Origin: Haliea sp.
Lineage (GTDB): Bacteria; Pseudomonadota; Gammaproteobacteria; Pseudomonadales; Halieaceae
Assembly (NCBI GenBank): GCA_016704305.1
Contig: JADJAL010000013.1
Location: 62,001 to 126,000 of the forward strand
DNA: 64,000 nucleotides
Direction: 5' to 3'
The notes beneath the pieces are model-generated. The model had not been told where the DNA came from, did no database searches, and was given only the letters and a program-made list of their open reading frames with translations. Below are positions 1 to 8,421 of the stretch, in pieces; position 1 is the stretch's first letter; every line of letters begins with the position of its first letter. Position numbers and translations under genes: made by a program.

Positions 1-603
1 AATAATTCGCGTAATGGCAGCGTAGCGGGATCGCATGGCCGCCTTGTTCACCACGAGGCGGGAGCTGATCGCAGCTATTTGTTCAAGTGGTTCCATGCCA
101 TTTGCCCGCAGCGTATTCCCGGTATCGACAATATCGACGATGACATCGGCCAGGTGCATGATCGGCGCCAGCTCCAACGCACCGTATAGCTTGATCAGGT
201 CGGCGTGTATGCCCTGTTGCGCAAAATAATCACGGGTAATGTTTACAAACTTGGTCGCAACCCGAATGCGCGCGCCATTGCTTTTCCAACCCACTCTCGC
301 CGCCGTCATCAGGCGACAGCGCGCAATACCGAGGTCCAAAGGCTCATAAAGACCATCCGCCCCCTGTTCCAGCAGAATGTCCTTGCCCACGATACCCATG
401 TCCGCTGCGCCGTAACGCACGTAGGTTGGAACATCCGTGCCGCGCAGCACCACAAGCTGCACGTCGGGCCGGTTCGTCGCAAAGACCAGTTTACGGCTGG
501 TGCTGATATCTTCCAGCGATGCGATACCGGCGCGGGCGAGCAGCGGTAACGTCTCTTGCAGAATACGCCCCTTGGTAAGCGCTATGGTCAGTTTGTCATT
601 CAT
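1..603 (-). CDS. hisG: ATP phosphoribosyltransferase, short form (partial, runs off the left edge)
   Basis: HisG condenses ATP with PRPP, the first step of histidine synthesis. The reverse strand reads MNDKLTIALTKGRIL at the N-terminus, then RGTDVPTYVRYGAADMGIVG, GLYEPLDLGIARC and the PRPP-binding stretch IVDTGNTLRANGMEP. 201 codons are visible and the frame is open at base 1. The short HisG form is about 210 residues, so only a few residues should be missing, and a separate HisZ regulatory subunit would then be expected elsewhere. An in-frame ATG at 612 is an alternative start; neither start has a strong ribosome site. In related genomes murA lies just upstream, but here the neighbour is the bolA-like gene, 99 bases away. 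Confidence 0.93.
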   Translation of the reverse strand, partial: MNDKLTIALTKGRILQETLPLLARAGIASLEDISTSRKLVFATNRPDVQLVVLRGTDVPTYVRYGAADMGIVGKDILLEQGADGLYEPLDLGIARCRLMTAARVGWKSNGARIRVATKFVNITRDYFAQQGIHADLIKLYGALELAPIMHLADVIVDIVDTGNTLRANGMEPLEQIAAISSRLVVNKAAMRSRYAAITRII

Positions 604-702
604 GGTATCCATCGCGCTGCCCGCGGCTGACGGCGACTGCGCAAGTCACAGCGACAATCACATTCCAACATCCAGAAAAATTCCTGCAATCGCACCGGCT
701 TA

Positions 703-948
703 TCAGCCTGGCGCTCGCGCCTGCCACTCAGCGGGCGTAAACGTGCGGATATTGACCGCGTGAATACTGCCGTCGGCGATGCGGTCGCTCAACGCCGCAT
801 AGACCAATTGCTGCTTTTTCACGGGACGCAAACCCTCAAATACATTGCCGATCGCCGCGATATCGTAATGGCTGCCTTCTCCCTGAACATGGAACTCACA
901 ATCGCGCATGTGATTCTGTAACAGAGCCTTCACTTTGGCTGCGTCCAT
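703..948 (-). CDS. ibaG: BolA family protein, IbaG type
   Basis: This is an 81-residue BolA-fold protein. IbaG-type BolA proteins pair with monothiol glutaredoxins and are linked to iron-sulfur handling and acid stress. The sequence begins MDAAKVKALLQ and has the BolA core with the invariant His region (GEGSHYDIAAIG, then RPVKKQQLVYAAL) and ends in TFTPAEWQARAPG. The start at 948 is chosen because GGGGAGATTT lies just upstream. A longer reading to 1056 adds sequence with no family match. It lies between mlaC and hisG on the same strand, as in other gammaproteobacteria, but mlaB and murA, usually next to it, are not here. Confidence 0.9.
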   Translation of the reverse strand: MDAAKVKALLQNHMRDCEFHVQGEGSHYDIAAIGNVFEGLRPVKKQQLVYAALSDRIADGSIHAVNIRTFTPAEWQARAPG

Positions 949-1102
949 TCTAAATCTCCCCGGATGCTTGAGACTGGTGCCAGTCGATGTGACTTCTATT
1001 TTCCTGGGGCAGGGCCAGACTGCTCCGCCCAGGAATACCCTCGAAAAACGCGGCATTTTATGAGAAAAGCGGGCCGATAGCGACCACCGCCGTTACGCCT
1101 GG

Positions 1103-1783
1103 CTATTTTTCCGCCTCTTTGTCCACATCGACGACCACCGTCGACCAGTTCTCGATGACGGTGTCCAGGTTGCCGTCCTGCTCCCGTGCCGATGCCAGAA
1201 ACTGATCGCGGTATACCTCGCCCAGGTTCACGCTTTCAATAATGACATTACTCAGTTTCCACTCGCCGGAATCTTCCCTGCCCATCTGGTACAGCACGAC
1301 ATAAGGTTGCTGCCTGTCGGCATGGATCAACTGACGCAACGATACAACCGAAGTGCCCGCATCCGCATCCGGTGGCACGAGCTCAATTCGGGATCCGCCG
1401 AAGGCCAGCAGGCCCTTGCTATAGGTGCGCACCAGGGACGCCCGCATCACCGCGGTGAAACGGTCGAGCTGGTCCTTCAATTTTTGCCTGCCTTCCTCAT
1501 CCATGCTTCGATAGCGATCTGAGCTGGCATAGGGCCCCATCACTTTACGTGCAAACCCGCGGTAGTCGATTAGCGGATCAAGCAACGCCTGTATCTGCCG
1601 ATAGTAGCGCTCTGCATCCGTCTCGACATACGCATCTGCAGCCACTACCACGTCCATCACTTTCCTTGTGGTATCCTGCACCAGCTCGTAGGCCGTTAGC
1701 TGCTGCGCCGAACTCGCCATACTGCCTGATAGCGTCAGCAACCAGCCCACCATCACCCCTACTGTAAATTTGCCAATTGACAT
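1103..1783 (-). CDS. mlaC: Periplasmic phospholipid-binding protein MlaC
   Basis: MlaC shuttles phospholipid between the outer-membrane MlaA complex and the inner-membrane MlaFEDB transporter, keeping the outer membrane asymmetric. The product has 226 residues with a signal peptide (MSIGKFTVGVMVGWLLTLSG, cleavage probably after SMASSAQ), followed by the Tol_Tol_Ttg2 family body: a region of the type LLDPLIDYRGFARKVMGPY near residue 70 and the late WKLSNVIIESVNLGEVYRDQF motif. Length is normal. The transporter genes mlaF, mlaE and mlaD normally precede it in one operon, but here its start faces an intergenic region and the yrbG stub. The membrane partners must therefore be elsewhere, or the system is incomplete. 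Confidence 0.88.
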   Translation of the reverse strand: MSIGKFTVGVMVGWLLTLSGSMASSAQQLTAYELVQDTTRKVMDVVVAADAYVETDAERYYRQIQALLDPLIDYRGFARKVMGPYASSDRYRSMDEEGRQKLKDQLDRFTAVMRASLVRTYSKGLLAFGGSRIELVPPDADAGTSVVSLRQLIHADRQQPYVVLYQMGREDSGEWKLSNVIIESVNLGEVYRDQFLASAREQDGNLDTVIENWSTVVVDVDKEAEK

Positions 1784-1966
1784 AGCCGTGCTCCCGTACT
1801 CAATTTGTTACCATCCCAACGCGCAATGCCCTGTATACTTGGACCCTGCTGTCAAAGGATGTTTATCACTTCTTTATTCCATGTTGCTGCATATTTCCGA
1901 CATCTGCCGTGAGCTTATGGTTCCCCGGCATCGGGCGGCGCACACTTTAACAGGAAATTCGTTCCC

Positions 1967-2164
1967 ATGCTGTTAGCGGCGTCGATGATTTTAGCAGGCT
2001 TTATTGCCCTCATACGCAGCGCGGACATCCTTGTTTGGGGCGCCGCGCCCGCAGCAAAAAATGCGGGTATGTGGCCTGTTCACGCCTATCTGGAACGCAC
2101 GCTGGTAACGCTGTTCGTGTCCTCCTGTGCGCTGTACTATTATTCGCTGCAATCAGCACTGTAG
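1967..2164 (+). pseudogene. Remnant of a YrbG/CaxA-type Na/Ca antiporter
   Basis: This is a 65-codon open frame. Its first 35 residues (MLLAASMILAGFIALIRSAD, then ILVWGAAPAAKNAGM) resemble the N-terminal helix of YrbG-type calcium/sodium exchangers, where a SADxLVxGA-like motif follows the first membrane segment. The rest, ending ALYYYSLQSAL, could be the antiporter C-terminus or unrelated. A full protein is over 300 residues. The position just before kdsD on the same strand is where yrbG sits in E. coli and Pseudomonas. The best explanation is a large internal deletion; a genuine small membrane protein cannot be ruled out. Confidence 0.45.
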
Positions 2165-2179
2165 GTTTGGGACCATCCT

Positions 2180-3160
2180 ATGCCGGAGCAAAGTTCCATC
2201 AGTTACGTCAGCTCGGCGCAGCGCACCATCCGCATGGAGGCTGCTGCGGTAGCGGCATTGGAAGGCCGAATAGGAGAGGATTTCGCGCGCGCCTGCGAAT
2301 TACTGCTGCAGGTGCGCGGTCGCATCATCGTGACGGGCATGGGCAAGTCGGGCCATATCGCCCGCAAAATTGCAGCCACGCTCGCCAGCACCGGGTCACC
2401 GGCATTTTTCGTCCATCCCGGCGAGGCCAGCCACGGCGACATGGGGATGATTACCGCGGATGACGCGGTTATTGCCCTCTCCAACAGCGGCGCGGTTGCC
2501 GAAGTCCTGACTTTGCTGCCGCTGCTGAAACGTCTGGGCATTCCGCTGGTGAGCATGACCGGGAATGCGAAGTCCCCACTCGGGCAATCCTCCGATGTCC
2601 ATCTGGACACCGGCGTGGAAACAGAGGCATGCCCATTGGATCTGGCGCCGACATCCAGCACCACTACCGCGCTGGTCATGGGGGATGCGCTCGCTATAGC
2701 GTTGCTGGAAGCGCGCGGCTTTACGGCCGATGATTTCGCCTTTTCCCATCCGGGGGGTACCCTGGGCAGGCAACTGCTGCTAAAAGTGCAGGACGTGATG
2801 AAAACCGGCGACGACATTCCGGTGGTGACGCAGGATATCAAGTTGTCCGAAGCACTGCTGGAGATCAGCAATAAGCGCATGGGTATGACCACCGTCGTCG
2901 ACAAAGACGGTAAACTCGCTGGCGTATTTACCGACGGCGACTTGCGCCGCGCTCTGGATGCGCGCACCGACATCAATCAAACTGCTATTGGACAGCTGAT
3001 GAGTACCGGCGCCAAGACCATCGAGGCCGATATGCTGGCAGCCGCAGCGATGCGCATTATGGAAGAAAACGAAATCAGTTCCCTGGTTGTACTCGACAAA
3101 AATGGCATGCTTGCGGGCGTGCTTCACCTGAAAGACCTGCTGCATGCAGGCATCGCCTGA
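2180..3160 (+). CDS. kdsD: D-arabinose 5-phosphate isomerase
   Basis: KdsD interconverts ribulose 5-phosphate and arabinose 5-phosphate, the first committed step towards Kdo of lipopolysaccharide. The 326-residue protein has an N-terminal SIS sugar-isomerase domain (VTGMGKSGHIARKIAATLAS, HPGEASHGDMGM, ALSNSGAVAEV) to about residue 195, and two C-terminal CBS domains (from VQDVMKTGDDIP, ending VVLDKNGMLAGVLHLKDLL). The length is standard. Downstream genes run the same way (lptA, lptB, rpoN), but kdsC and lptC, which normally sit between kdsD and lptA, are missing. Confidence 0.95.
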   Translation: MPEQSSISYVSSAQRTIRMEAAAVAALEGRIGEDFARACELLLQVRGRIIVTGMGKSGHIARKIAATLASTGSPAFFVHPGEASHGDMGMITADDAVIALSNSGAVAEVLTLLPLLKRLGIPLVSMTGNAKSPLGQSSDVHLDTGVETEACPLDLAPTSSTTTALVMGDALAIALLEARGFTADDFAFSHPGGTLGRQLLLKVQDVMKTGDDIPVVTQDIKLSEALLEISNKRMGMTTVVDKDGKLAGVFTDGDLRRALDARTDINQTAIGQLMSTGAKTIEADMLAAAAMRIMEENEISSLVVLDKNGMLAGVLHLKDLLHAGIA

Positions 3161-3327
3161 GACGACACTGGCATTCGATGCGTTACTTTAAGAATCGCGC
3201 ACCCACCACTCGCCCGCTACCGAAATCGGTGCGGCCGGGTTTACCCAGTTCCAGCCAAAACGCATTGTGGAGTATATCTATGTCAATTCGCTGCGCGGCG
3301 CTTTACACCAACCGTTACACCAGACCG

Positions 3328-3861
3328 ATGAAATTCTTGGTCAGCACACTGGCGTTGGCACTAAGCCTGTTCGCCGCGCTGGCACAAGCGCTGCCAGAAG
3401 ACCGGGATCTGCCCATGCGGATTACCGCAGACAAGGCCGAGCGCGATGACATCAGCGGCGTCACCATCTATACCGGCAACGTGGTATTGATTCAGGGTAT
3501 TTTGAAGCTGGAATCGGACAAGCTGACGATTTACCACACAGAGGAAGAGCCGCGCGAGATTATCGCCGAGGGCAACCCGGCCAAGATGGAGCAGCGACCG
3601 GAAGTGGACAAAGCGATTATGTACGCCAAGGCCAGGGTGATCACCTACTATAAATCGGAAGAGCGCGTGCACTTGCAAACTGACGGCTATGTTGAGCAGG
3701 ACGGCCTGGTCGTCACTGGCGACTCGATTGACCATTTTATAGAGAAGCAATTGACCAAGGCGATAGCCGATCCAAACAGCAAGGACACCAGGGTAGTGGT
3801 GGTTATCCCTCCCAACGAACTAGAAAGCAAGGACGACAGTGGCACAACTAAGAGCGAATAA
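3328..3861 (+). CDS. lptA: LPS transport periplasmic protein LptA
   Basis: LptA forms the periplasmic bridge that carries lipopolysaccharide from LptBFGC to LptDE. The 177-residue product starts MKFLVSTLALALSLFAALAQ, a clear signal peptide, followed by the OstA-like fold: PMRITADKAERDD, TIYTGNVVLIQG, KLESDKLTIY and YVEQDGLVVTGDSIDHF. The frame is open back to 3178, but that extension would bury the signal peptide, so the ATG at 3328 is chosen. The last 23 bases overlap lptB, indicating coupled translation. Bases 3161-3327, where the end of lptC would lie, hold no recognisable gene. Confidence 0.92.
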   Translation: MKFLVSTLALALSLFAALAQALPEDRDLPMRITADKAERDDISGVTIYTGNVVLIQGILKLESDKLTIYHTEEEPREIIAEGNPAKMEQRPEVDKAIMYAKARVITYYKSEERVHLQTDGYVEQDGLVVTGDSIDHFIEKQLTKAIADPNSKDTRVVVVIPPNELESKDDSGTTKSE

Positions 3862-4564
3862 CCTGGCCAAGGCCTATCGCGGGCGTGAAGTCATACACGA
3901 TGTTTCAGTGGCGATCGACAGCGGCCAGATTGTCGGTTTGCTGGGGCCCAACGGCGCGGGAAAAACCACCTGCTTTTACATGATAATCGGGATTATCCCG
4001 GCCGACCGCGGAGAGATCACTCTCAATGGGGAGGAGATTACGGCGCTTACGATGCATGAGCGGGCGCGTCGCGGTGTTGGCTACCTGCCACAGGAAGCCT
4101 CGATATTCCGCAAACTGACGGTTGGCGACAATATCATGGCCATACTGGAGACCCGTCGTGATCTGGACAAGAAGCAGCGCGTGGCGCGACGGGATGAACT
4201 GCTTGAAGAGTTCAATGTCCAGCACTTGCGTGAAAGCCTCGGCCAGTCACTGTCCGGTGGTGAGCGGCGGCGCATCGAAATCGCCAGGGCGCTGGCCACG
4301 GAGCCGGATTTTATAATGCTGGATGAGCCCTTCGCCGGCGTGGACCCAATCTCCGTGACCGACATCAAGCAGATAATCCTGCATCTGCGCGACCGGGGTA
4401 TCGGCGTACTCATCACCGATCACAATGTGCGCGATACGCTGGATATCTGTGAAAAGGCCTACATCGTGGGCGAGGGCCGCATCATCGCTTCGGGGACAAC
4501 CGAGGAGGTGCTGAACAATGTGCATGTTCGACAGGTGTATCTCGGCGAACAGTTCCGTATGTAG
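3839..4564 (+). CDS. lptB: LPS export ABC transporter ATP-binding protein LptB
   Basis: LptB is the cytoplasmic ATPase that powers LPS extraction by LptFG. The 241-residue product has Walker A GPNGAGKTT (residues 36-44), Q-loop YLPQEASIFRKL, signature LSGGERRR, Walker B FIMLDEPFAGVDP and switch His in LITDHNVRDTLDI. A GTG start overlaps the end of lptA. A gap of about 250 bases with several short GGGCCGCG-type repeats separates it from rpoN. Confidence 0.96.
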   Translation: MAQLRANNLAKAYRGREVIHDVSVAIDSGQIVGLLGPNGAGKTTCFYMIIGIIPADRGEITLNGEEITALTMHERARRGVGYLPQEASIFRKLTVGDNIMAILETRRDLDKKQRVARRDELLEEFNVQHLRESLGQSLSGGERRRIEIARALATEPDFIMLDEPFAGVDPISVTDIKQIILHLRDRGIGVLITDHNVRDTLDICEKAYIVGEGRIIASGTTEEVLNNVHVRQVYLGEQFRM

Positions 4565-4816
4565 GGGTCGGGCCGCGTAGGTCGGGCCGCGAGGCTCGGC
4601 ACACACAGGCAATTCCGCCTGATTCATCGCTCTGGACACACGCGGCGCACGTATTTCGCCGCGCCCTGGCGCCGACTTTTTCGACCACCTCACAAATCCT
4701 AGCAATTTCCACGCCAAGCAGTTGCCACTCGCCGGTAGCGGGCGATACACTGCGACGACTACCCCTGACCGCAGGGACCGCAACACGCGTTAAACAAGGG
4801 ACGATCAAGCCTTCAA

Positions 4817-6325
4817 ATGAAGCAGTCACTCCAGCTCAAACTGGGTCAGCAACTGACCATGACGCCGCAGCTGCAACAGGCTATCCGCCTGCTGCAACTG
4901 TCCACGCTGGACCTCCAACAGGAGATACAGCAGGCGCTGGACAGTAACCCTTTACTGGAGATGTCAGAGGAGGATTCCTACCCGTCCGGAGATAATCGAC
5001 TGGACGACTACAACAGCGCCGGGAACAGCGATCCAGCACCCGGCAGCGAAACGTCTGGCGGCGAGAGTTTTGAAGAAAGCCCCGATTGGAGTTCGCAGGA
5101 GTTGGATGGCTCAAGCAGCATGGCGGACGACCTGCCCGTCGATATCCAGTGGGACGACCTGCTCCCCTCGGCGTCGGCACCCTCATCACAAGGCGACGAT
5201 AACAACGACGGTGATTTCGCCGCGCAGAATTCCGCCAGCGAATCGCTGCGCGCGCAACTGCTGTGGCAGCTCGGGCTCACGCGACTCTCCGATACAGACC
5301 GCCTGATTGCCCTGTCGATTATCGACGCCACGGACGCCAATGGTCGTATCCTGACCAGCCTCGAAGATATTTATGAGAACCTGTGCAGGGATCTCGACAT
5401 CGACTTCGATGAAGTGATTGCAGTGCTGCACCGGCTGCAACAGTTTGAACCCGCCGGGGTATGCGCTCGCGACCTGCAGGAATGCCTGATAATACAACTG
5501 GACCAACTGCCCGCCGCCACGCCCTGGCTGGAGCACGCCAAGTTGATTGTCAGTCGCTACCTGAACCAGGTCGCCAGCAGCGATTACGCACAAATTCTGC
5601 GGCGTACCCGGCTCAAGGAACACGAACTCAAGGACGTTCTCGCCCTGATTCAGTCGCTCGACCCAAACCCGGGCCATACGGCGGTGCCGGAAAGTATCGA
5701 GTACATCGTGCCGGATGTCTTCGTCACCAAGAAGAACGGTCGCTGGCTGGTGGAGCTCAACCCGGACATTGCGCCCAAATTGCGCATCAACACCGGCTAT
5801 GCCAATTTGATCAAGCGCGCCGACAACAGCGCCGACAACACGTTTTTGCGCGACAACCTGCAGGAGGCCCGTTGGTTCCTGAAAAGCCTGCACAGTCGCA
5901 ATGAAACCCTGATGAAGGTTGCCAGCAGAATCGTGGAGCACCAGCGAAATTTTCTCGAGTACGGTACAGAAGCGATGAAGCCGCTGGTGTTACACGAAAT
6001 CGCGGAGGCCGTGGAGATGCATGAATCCACTATCTCGCGAGCAACCACCAACAAGTACATGCATACGCCCAGGGGAATCTTTGAGCTCAAGTACTTCTTT
6101 TCCAGCCACGTGTCGACCACCGCCGGCGGCGAGTGTTCCTCCACGGCCATCCGGGCGCTGATCAAGAAGCTGGTGGCGGCAGAGAATCCGCGCAGACCAC
6201 TGAGTGACAACAAGATCGCCGATCTACTGAAAGATCAGGGTATAGAAATCGCCAGGCGCACCATCGCCAAATACCGCGACGCGCTGTTTATACCACCGTC
6301 AAACGAGCGCAAGCGATTGGTCTAG
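4817..6325 (+). CDS. rpoN: RNA polymerase sigma-54 factor
   Basis: Sigma-54 directs RNA polymerase to -24/-12 promoters and needs an AAA+ activator to open them. The 502-residue product has region I (QSLQLKLGQQLTMTPQLQQA, then IRLLQLSTLDLQQEI), an acidic region II (residues 55-130), the core-binding domain, the HTH region (HEIAEAVEMHESTISRATTN) and the C-terminal RpoN box ARRTIAKYRDAL. It heads the set hpf, ptsN, rapZ, ptsO. The window itself contains a sigma-54 activator (NorR at 46.6 kb) and two good sigma-54 promoters beside it. Confidence 0.97.
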   Translation: MKQSLQLKLGQQLTMTPQLQQAIRLLQLSTLDLQQEIQQALDSNPLLEMSEEDSYPSGDNRLDDYNSAGNSDPAPGSETSGGESFEESPDWSSQELDGSSSMADDLPVDIQWDDLLPSASAPSSQGDDNNDGDFAAQNSASESLRAQLLWQLGLTRLSDTDRLIALSIIDATDANGRILTSLEDIYENLCRDLDIDFDEVIAVLHRLQQFEPAGVCARDLQECLIIQLDQLPAATPWLEHAKLIVSRYLNQVASSDYAQILRRTRLKEHELKDVLALIQSLDPNPGHTAVPESIEYIVPDVFVTKKNGRWLVELNPDIAPKLRINTGYANLIKRADNSADNTFLRDNLQEARWFLKSLHSRNETLMKVASRIVEHQRNFLEYGTEAMKPLVLHEIAEAVEMHESTISRATTNKYMHTPRGIFELKYFFSSHVSTTAGGECSSTAIRALIKKLVAAENPRRPLSDNKIADLLKDQGIEIARRTIAKYRDALFIPPSNERKRLV

Positions 6326-6397
6326 AATCAAAAGAGCAGTACCCGGCTTTGCCGGCATCCGGCGTCACCCTTCCCAACCCTGTGAAAGGAGCTATCT

Positions 6398-6685
6398 ATG
6401 CAACTCACCATCACTGGTCACCACCTTGAAATTACCACACCCTTAAAGGAGTACGTGCACAACAAGCTGGAGCGTTTGCAACGCCATTTCGACCAGATTA
6501 CCAATACCCATGTGATTCTTACCGTGGAAAAAATGGTGCAGCGCGCGGAGGCCACTATTCACATTGCAGGAGGCGATTTGTTCGCGCACGCTGAGTCAGA
6601 GGATATGTACGCAGCGATAGATGCCCTTGCCGATAAACTGGACCGCCAACTGATAAAACACAAACAAAAGCACAGGGGGCACTAA
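6398..6685 (+). CDS. hpf: Ribosome hibernation promoting factor, short form
   Basis: HPF binds the 30S decoding region and promotes 100S ribosome dimers in stationary phase. The product is 95 residues and starts MQLTITGHHLEITTPLKEYV, with the conserved KLERLQRHFDQITNTHVILT and EDMYAAIDALADKLDRQLIK, ending in a basic HKQKHRGH tail. The length fits the short gammaproteobacterial form. A good ribosome site, GAAAGGAG, lies just before the start. It follows rpoN by 72 bases. Confidence 0.94.
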   Translation: MQLTITGHHLEITTPLKEYVHNKLERLQRHFDQITNTHVILTVEKMVQRAEATIHIAGGDLFAHAESEDMYAAIDALADKLDRQLIKHKQKHRGH

Positions 6686-6694
6686 TACACCAAA

Positions 6695-7153
6695 ATGAAT
6701 GCCCTCAGTGAAATATTAACCCCGGCGCGCACAGTCCGCCATGCGCCGGGAATCAGCAAAAAGCGGTTGTTTGAAACCATCGCAAAAATTGTCTGCGATG
6801 ATCAACACAACCTCCCGTATGACGAGGTTCTGGATCAACTGATCGCGCGCGAGAAACTGGGCAGTACCGGCCTCGGCCAGGGGATTGCCATCCCTCACTG
6901 TCGCGTGAGCGAGTGTGCGCAGCCCATCGGCACGCTGCTCACGCTGGAAAAGCCGATTGCTTTCGATGCGCCGGATGACCAACCGGTGGACCTGCTGTTT
7001 GTTTTGCTGGTGCCGACGGCGGCCCATCAGCAACACCTGGATATTCTCGCCATGGTTGCGCGCCTGTTCAATAAGGCAGACTTCTGTGAGCGCCTGCGCG
7101 CGGCCAGAGACGACCGCATGCTCTATGATATTGCCTGTAGCGCAACAGCCTGA
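6695..7153 (+). CDS. ptsN: Nitrogen PTS enzyme IIA (EIIA-Ntr)
   Basis: PtsN is the terminal phosphoacceptor of the regulatory nitrogen PTS, which affects potassium, nitrogen and carbon balance rather than sugar import. The product is 152 residues with the EIIA type-2 fold. The phosphorylated His is residue 68 in GLGQGIAIPHCR, followed by PIGTLLTLEKPIAFDAPDDQ and the LFVLLVP strand. It starts nine bases after hpf and is followed by rapZ and the NPr gene. Confidence 0.95.
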   Translation: MNALSEILTPARTVRHAPGISKKRLFETIAKIVCDDQHNLPYDEVLDQLIAREKLGSTGLGQGIAIPHCRVSECAQPIGTLLTLEKPIAFDAPDDQPVDLLFVLLVPTAAHQQHLDILAMVARLFNKADFCERLRAARDDRMLYDIACSATA

Positions 7154-7168
7154 AGCGGGAGGTATCGG

Positions 7169-8023
7169 GTGAGATTAATTGTCATCAGCGGACGCTCCGG
7201 ATCCGGCAAGAGTACCGCGCTGCACCAGTTGGAGGATGAGGGCTTTTATTGCATCGACAACCTGCCCGTATCCCTGTTGCCAGCGCTGATGGAGAAAGTC
7301 AGCAACGAGGAGTTCGGACTGTTCCAGGGCACCGCCGTCTGTATTGATGCCCGCAATGCCTGGAAAGACCTGGAGAACTTCCGCAACATACTGAACTCAC
7401 TCCCGGCAACAGTTGAGACCCAGGTACTGTATCTTGACGCGCAGGTCGACTCGCTGTTGCAGCGTTTCGGAGAAACGCGCCGGAGACATCCCCTCAGCAC
7501 AAAATCCATCCCGCTGGCGGAGGCCATAGACAGAGAACGCGAGCTGCTGGAGCCGATTTCCAGCTGCGCGAACCTGGTGCTAGATACCAGCCAGATGACC
7601 GTTTACGAGTTGCGCGACGAGATCAAGCAGCGCCTGCTTGGCAGCAGCGCGGGGACCATGTCGATACTGATTCAGTCCTTCGGGTTCAAACGCGGCGTGC
7701 CGGCCGATGCCGATCTCGTGTTCGACGTGCGGATGTTGCCCAACCCGCACTGGGTAAAGGAGTTGCGCCTAAAAACCGGCCTTGACCATGAAGTGGCTGC
7801 ATTTCTCGAAAACCAGCCGATGACCGCGGAACTGTACGGCGACATCAGCCATTACCTGGATAACTGGCTGCCGCGTTACCGCGAAGGCAATCGCAGCTAT
7901 TTGAACATTGCACTGGGTTGTACCGGAGGCCAACATCGTTCAGTATATTTGGCGGATCGCCTCTTCAAGCACTACCAGACGCAGTACCCGGCGATACACA
8001 TAAGACACAGAGAACTCCTGTAG
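7169..8023 (+). CDS. rapZ: RNase adapter protein RapZ
   Basis: RapZ binds nucleotide and, in enterobacteria, the sRNA GlmZ, handing it to RNase E to tune glucosamine-6-phosphate synthesis. The 284-residue protein has a P-loop GRSGSGKST at residues 8-16, FYCIDNLPVSLLP, the conserved SFGFKRGVPADADLVFDVR, and the C-terminal ALGCTGGQHRSVYLADRL domain. The start is GTG after a GGGAGG ribosome site. It is part of the rpoN-hpf-ptsN-rapZ-ptsO set. Confidence 0.95.
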   Translation: MRLIVISGRSGSGKSTALHQLEDEGFYCIDNLPVSLLPALMEKVSNEEFGLFQGTAVCIDARNAWKDLENFRNILNSLPATVETQVLYLDAQVDSLLQRFGETRRRHPLSTKSIPLAEAIDRERELLEPISSCANLVLDTSQMTVYELRDEIKQRLLGSSAGTMSILIQSFGFKRGVPADADLVFDVRMLPNPHWVKELRLKTGLDHEVAAFLENQPMTAELYGDISHYLDNWLPRYREGNRSYLNIALGCTGGQHRSVYLADRLFKHYQTQYPAIHIRHRELL

Positions 8024-8035
8024 ACAGGACAGCGC

Positions 8036-8305
8036 GTGATCCGGACTCAAGTCACCATTATCAACAAACTCGGTTTGCACGCGCGTGCGGCAGCCAAGTT
8101 CGTCGCCTGCACATCGGCTTTCTCCAGTCGCATACACACGGGCAAGGACGGTCAGTTGATCGACGGCAAAAGCATCATGTCGGTAATGATGCTGGCGGCC
8201 GGCAAAGGCACTGTGCTGGACCTTGAAATCGACGGCCGCGACGAACACGACGCGTTGGCCGCGCTGCAGGCGCTGGTGGAAAACCGCTTCGACGAACCCG
8301 AGTAA
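8036..8305 (+). CDS. ptsO: HPr-like phosphocarrier NPr
   Basis: NPr carries phosphate from EI-Ntr (PtsP) to EIIA-Ntr (PtsN). The 89-residue product matches the HPr fold. The active His is residue 15 in NKLGLHARAAAKFV, and the Ser region is GKSIMSVMMLAAGKGT. The start is GTG. It lies 12 bases after rapZ and closes the nitrogen-PTS cluster; ptsP itself is not in the window. Confidence 0.94.
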   Translation: MIRTQVTIINKLGLHARAAAKFVACTSAFSSRIHTGKDGQLIDGKSIMSVMMLAAGKGTVLDLEIDGRDEHDALAALQALVENRFDEPE

Positions 8306-8421
8306 AGTACCGTTGCGTAACTAATCCCATCCGTAACTAATTCCATTGTTGCAGGCATAACTTTTCCGGATAATTCCTCCCGGCGGGCAATCTGTCCAGG
8401 GCGGCTTCTCCGGGAATTCAC

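Noticed and set aside
2203..2976. Long minus-strand frame opposite kdsD
   Set aside because: Mirror frame of a GC-rich real gene; no motif, and kdsD on the plus strand is certain.
4565..4816. Short repeated GGGCCGCG units between lptB and rpoN
   Set aside because: Two or three imperfect copies only; not an ordered repeat or CRISPR.
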